Origin: Halomarina rubra
GTDB lineage: Archaea > Halobacteriota > Halobacteria > Halobacteriales > Haloarculaceae
DNA: 64,000 nucleotides
Assembly: GCF_023699475.1 (NCBI RefSeq)
Contig: NZ_JALXFV010000003.1
Span: forward strand, 468,416-532,415
Reading direction: 5' to 3'
Position numbers and translations under genes: made by a program. The notes beneath the pieces were generated by a model that ran no database searches, had not been told where the DNA came from, and saw only the letters and a program-made list of their open reading frames with translations. Below, in pieces: positions 63,641 to 64,000 of this stretch (position 1 is its first letter; every line of letters starts with the position of its first letter).

Positions 63641-64000
63641 TCAGTCGGCGGCCAGCGTCTCCACCTGGGCTATCTCGGGCAGCCGACGGAACTGGGTGAC
63701 CGTCGAGAGGTACAGCGAGAGCACGAGCAACCCGGCGGCGACGACGTACAGCACCGTCGTGACGCCGAACGCGTCGGCGGCCGCCCCGCCGAGGAGCGCG
63801 CCGAGGGGCGTCGCCGCCCCGGCACCGCTCCCCATCACCGCGCTAGCGCGACCGAGGATCTCCTCGGGGACGAGCGACTGGACGAGCGCCGCGAACAGCA
63901 CGTTCGTCACGCCGACGGGGACGAGCGCGAGCGCGAGCAAGAGGAGCGTCGCCGGCAGCCACCCGACGGCGACGGCCGCCGCCCAGAGCGCCCCCCCCAG
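63641..64000 (-). CDS. MFS transporter, C-terminal part (5' end beyond window)
   Basis: The last 119 residues are visible; the frame is open to the window edge. Hydrophobic helices with PEEILGRASAVMGSGAGA and LGALLGGAAADAFGVTTVLY resemble the second half of an MFS exporter such as those related to MFS_3/enterobactin exporters. Substrate unknown. Confidence 0.78.
   Translation of the reverse strand: MGGALWAAAVAVGWLPATLLLLALALVPVGVTNVLFAALVQSLVPEEILGRASAVMGSGAGAATPLGALLGGAAADAFGVTTVLYVVAAGLLVLSLYLSTVTQFRRLPEIAQVETLAAD

Overview
This is a 64 kb stretch of a haloarchaeal (class Halobacteria) chromosome. The GC content is high, the predicted proteins are strongly acidic, and many promoters place a TATA-like box 25-30 bp before the start codon, which implies leaderless mRNAs. 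Several proteins are archaeal or haloarchaeal hallmarks: TBP, PCNA, PriL, RFC small subunit, Orc1/Cdc6, Hef, Hjc, the two-domain TatCt, CarS for archaeal lipids, a halophilic-type malate dehydrogenase, and Tat lipoproteins. Most of the window looks like stable core genome. I found no rRNA, tRNA, CRISPR array, transposase or integrase.

Layout. 1-12.7 kb: malate dehydrogenase (cut by the left edge), a ZNRD2-like zinc protein, hef with a small membrane gene, an AEC carrier, a cation/H+ antiporter with its TrkA_C regulator, dolichol-kinase-like protein, glyS, a four-CBS protein and two haloarchaeal hypotheticals. 12.2-20.5 kb: a five-gene Dpp-type ABC importer operon read leftward. 20.7-23.1 kb: DUF7556-like and DUF502 proteins, proline dehydrogenase, carS. 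23.1-24.5 kb: an AT-richer island with a Tat lipoprotein, a small membrane protein, hairpins and two pairs of short direct repeats, ending at the 3' side of an orc1/cdc6 gene. 25.7-30.2 kb: MutS2-like ATPase, two tandem paralogous small proteins, larE, histidine phosphatase. 30.2-30.6 kb: two head-to-head copies of a ~122 bp intergenic element; a third copy lies at 47.5 kb. 30.6-36 kb: tatC and tatCt, divergent, then a small membrane protein, an RHH regulator and a queuosine-type precursor transporter. 36-43.4 kb: rlmE, a PGF-CTERM protein, pcn, an HTH_10 regulator, priL, a SWIM protein and hjc. 43.4-50.6 kb: ahcY, a secreted repeat protein, an amidohydrolase, hisG, CPBP protease, tbp. 50.7-64 kb: tRNA G10 methyltransferase, a BrkB-like protein, an RFC small subunit, a DUF4382 lipoprotein, a SHOCT protein, rnz, a DUF460 protein, paaK-like ligase, a KH protein, GNAT, trpS and an MFS fragment cut by the right edge.

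Functionally the window is rich in replication and repair genes (hef, orc, mutS2-like, pcn, priL, hjc, rfc), translation and RNA genes (glyS, trpS, rlmE, trmG10, rnz, KH protein) and Tat export with several Tat substrates. ahcY and a neighbouring deaminase may form a SAM by-product recycling pair.

I found no clearly new multi-gene defence or biosynthetic system. The most unusual structures are the ~122 bp elements, whose core appears inverted in one copy, the duplicated priL-end repeat carrying a twin-hairpin insert, and the repeat-framed AT-rich island beside orc.
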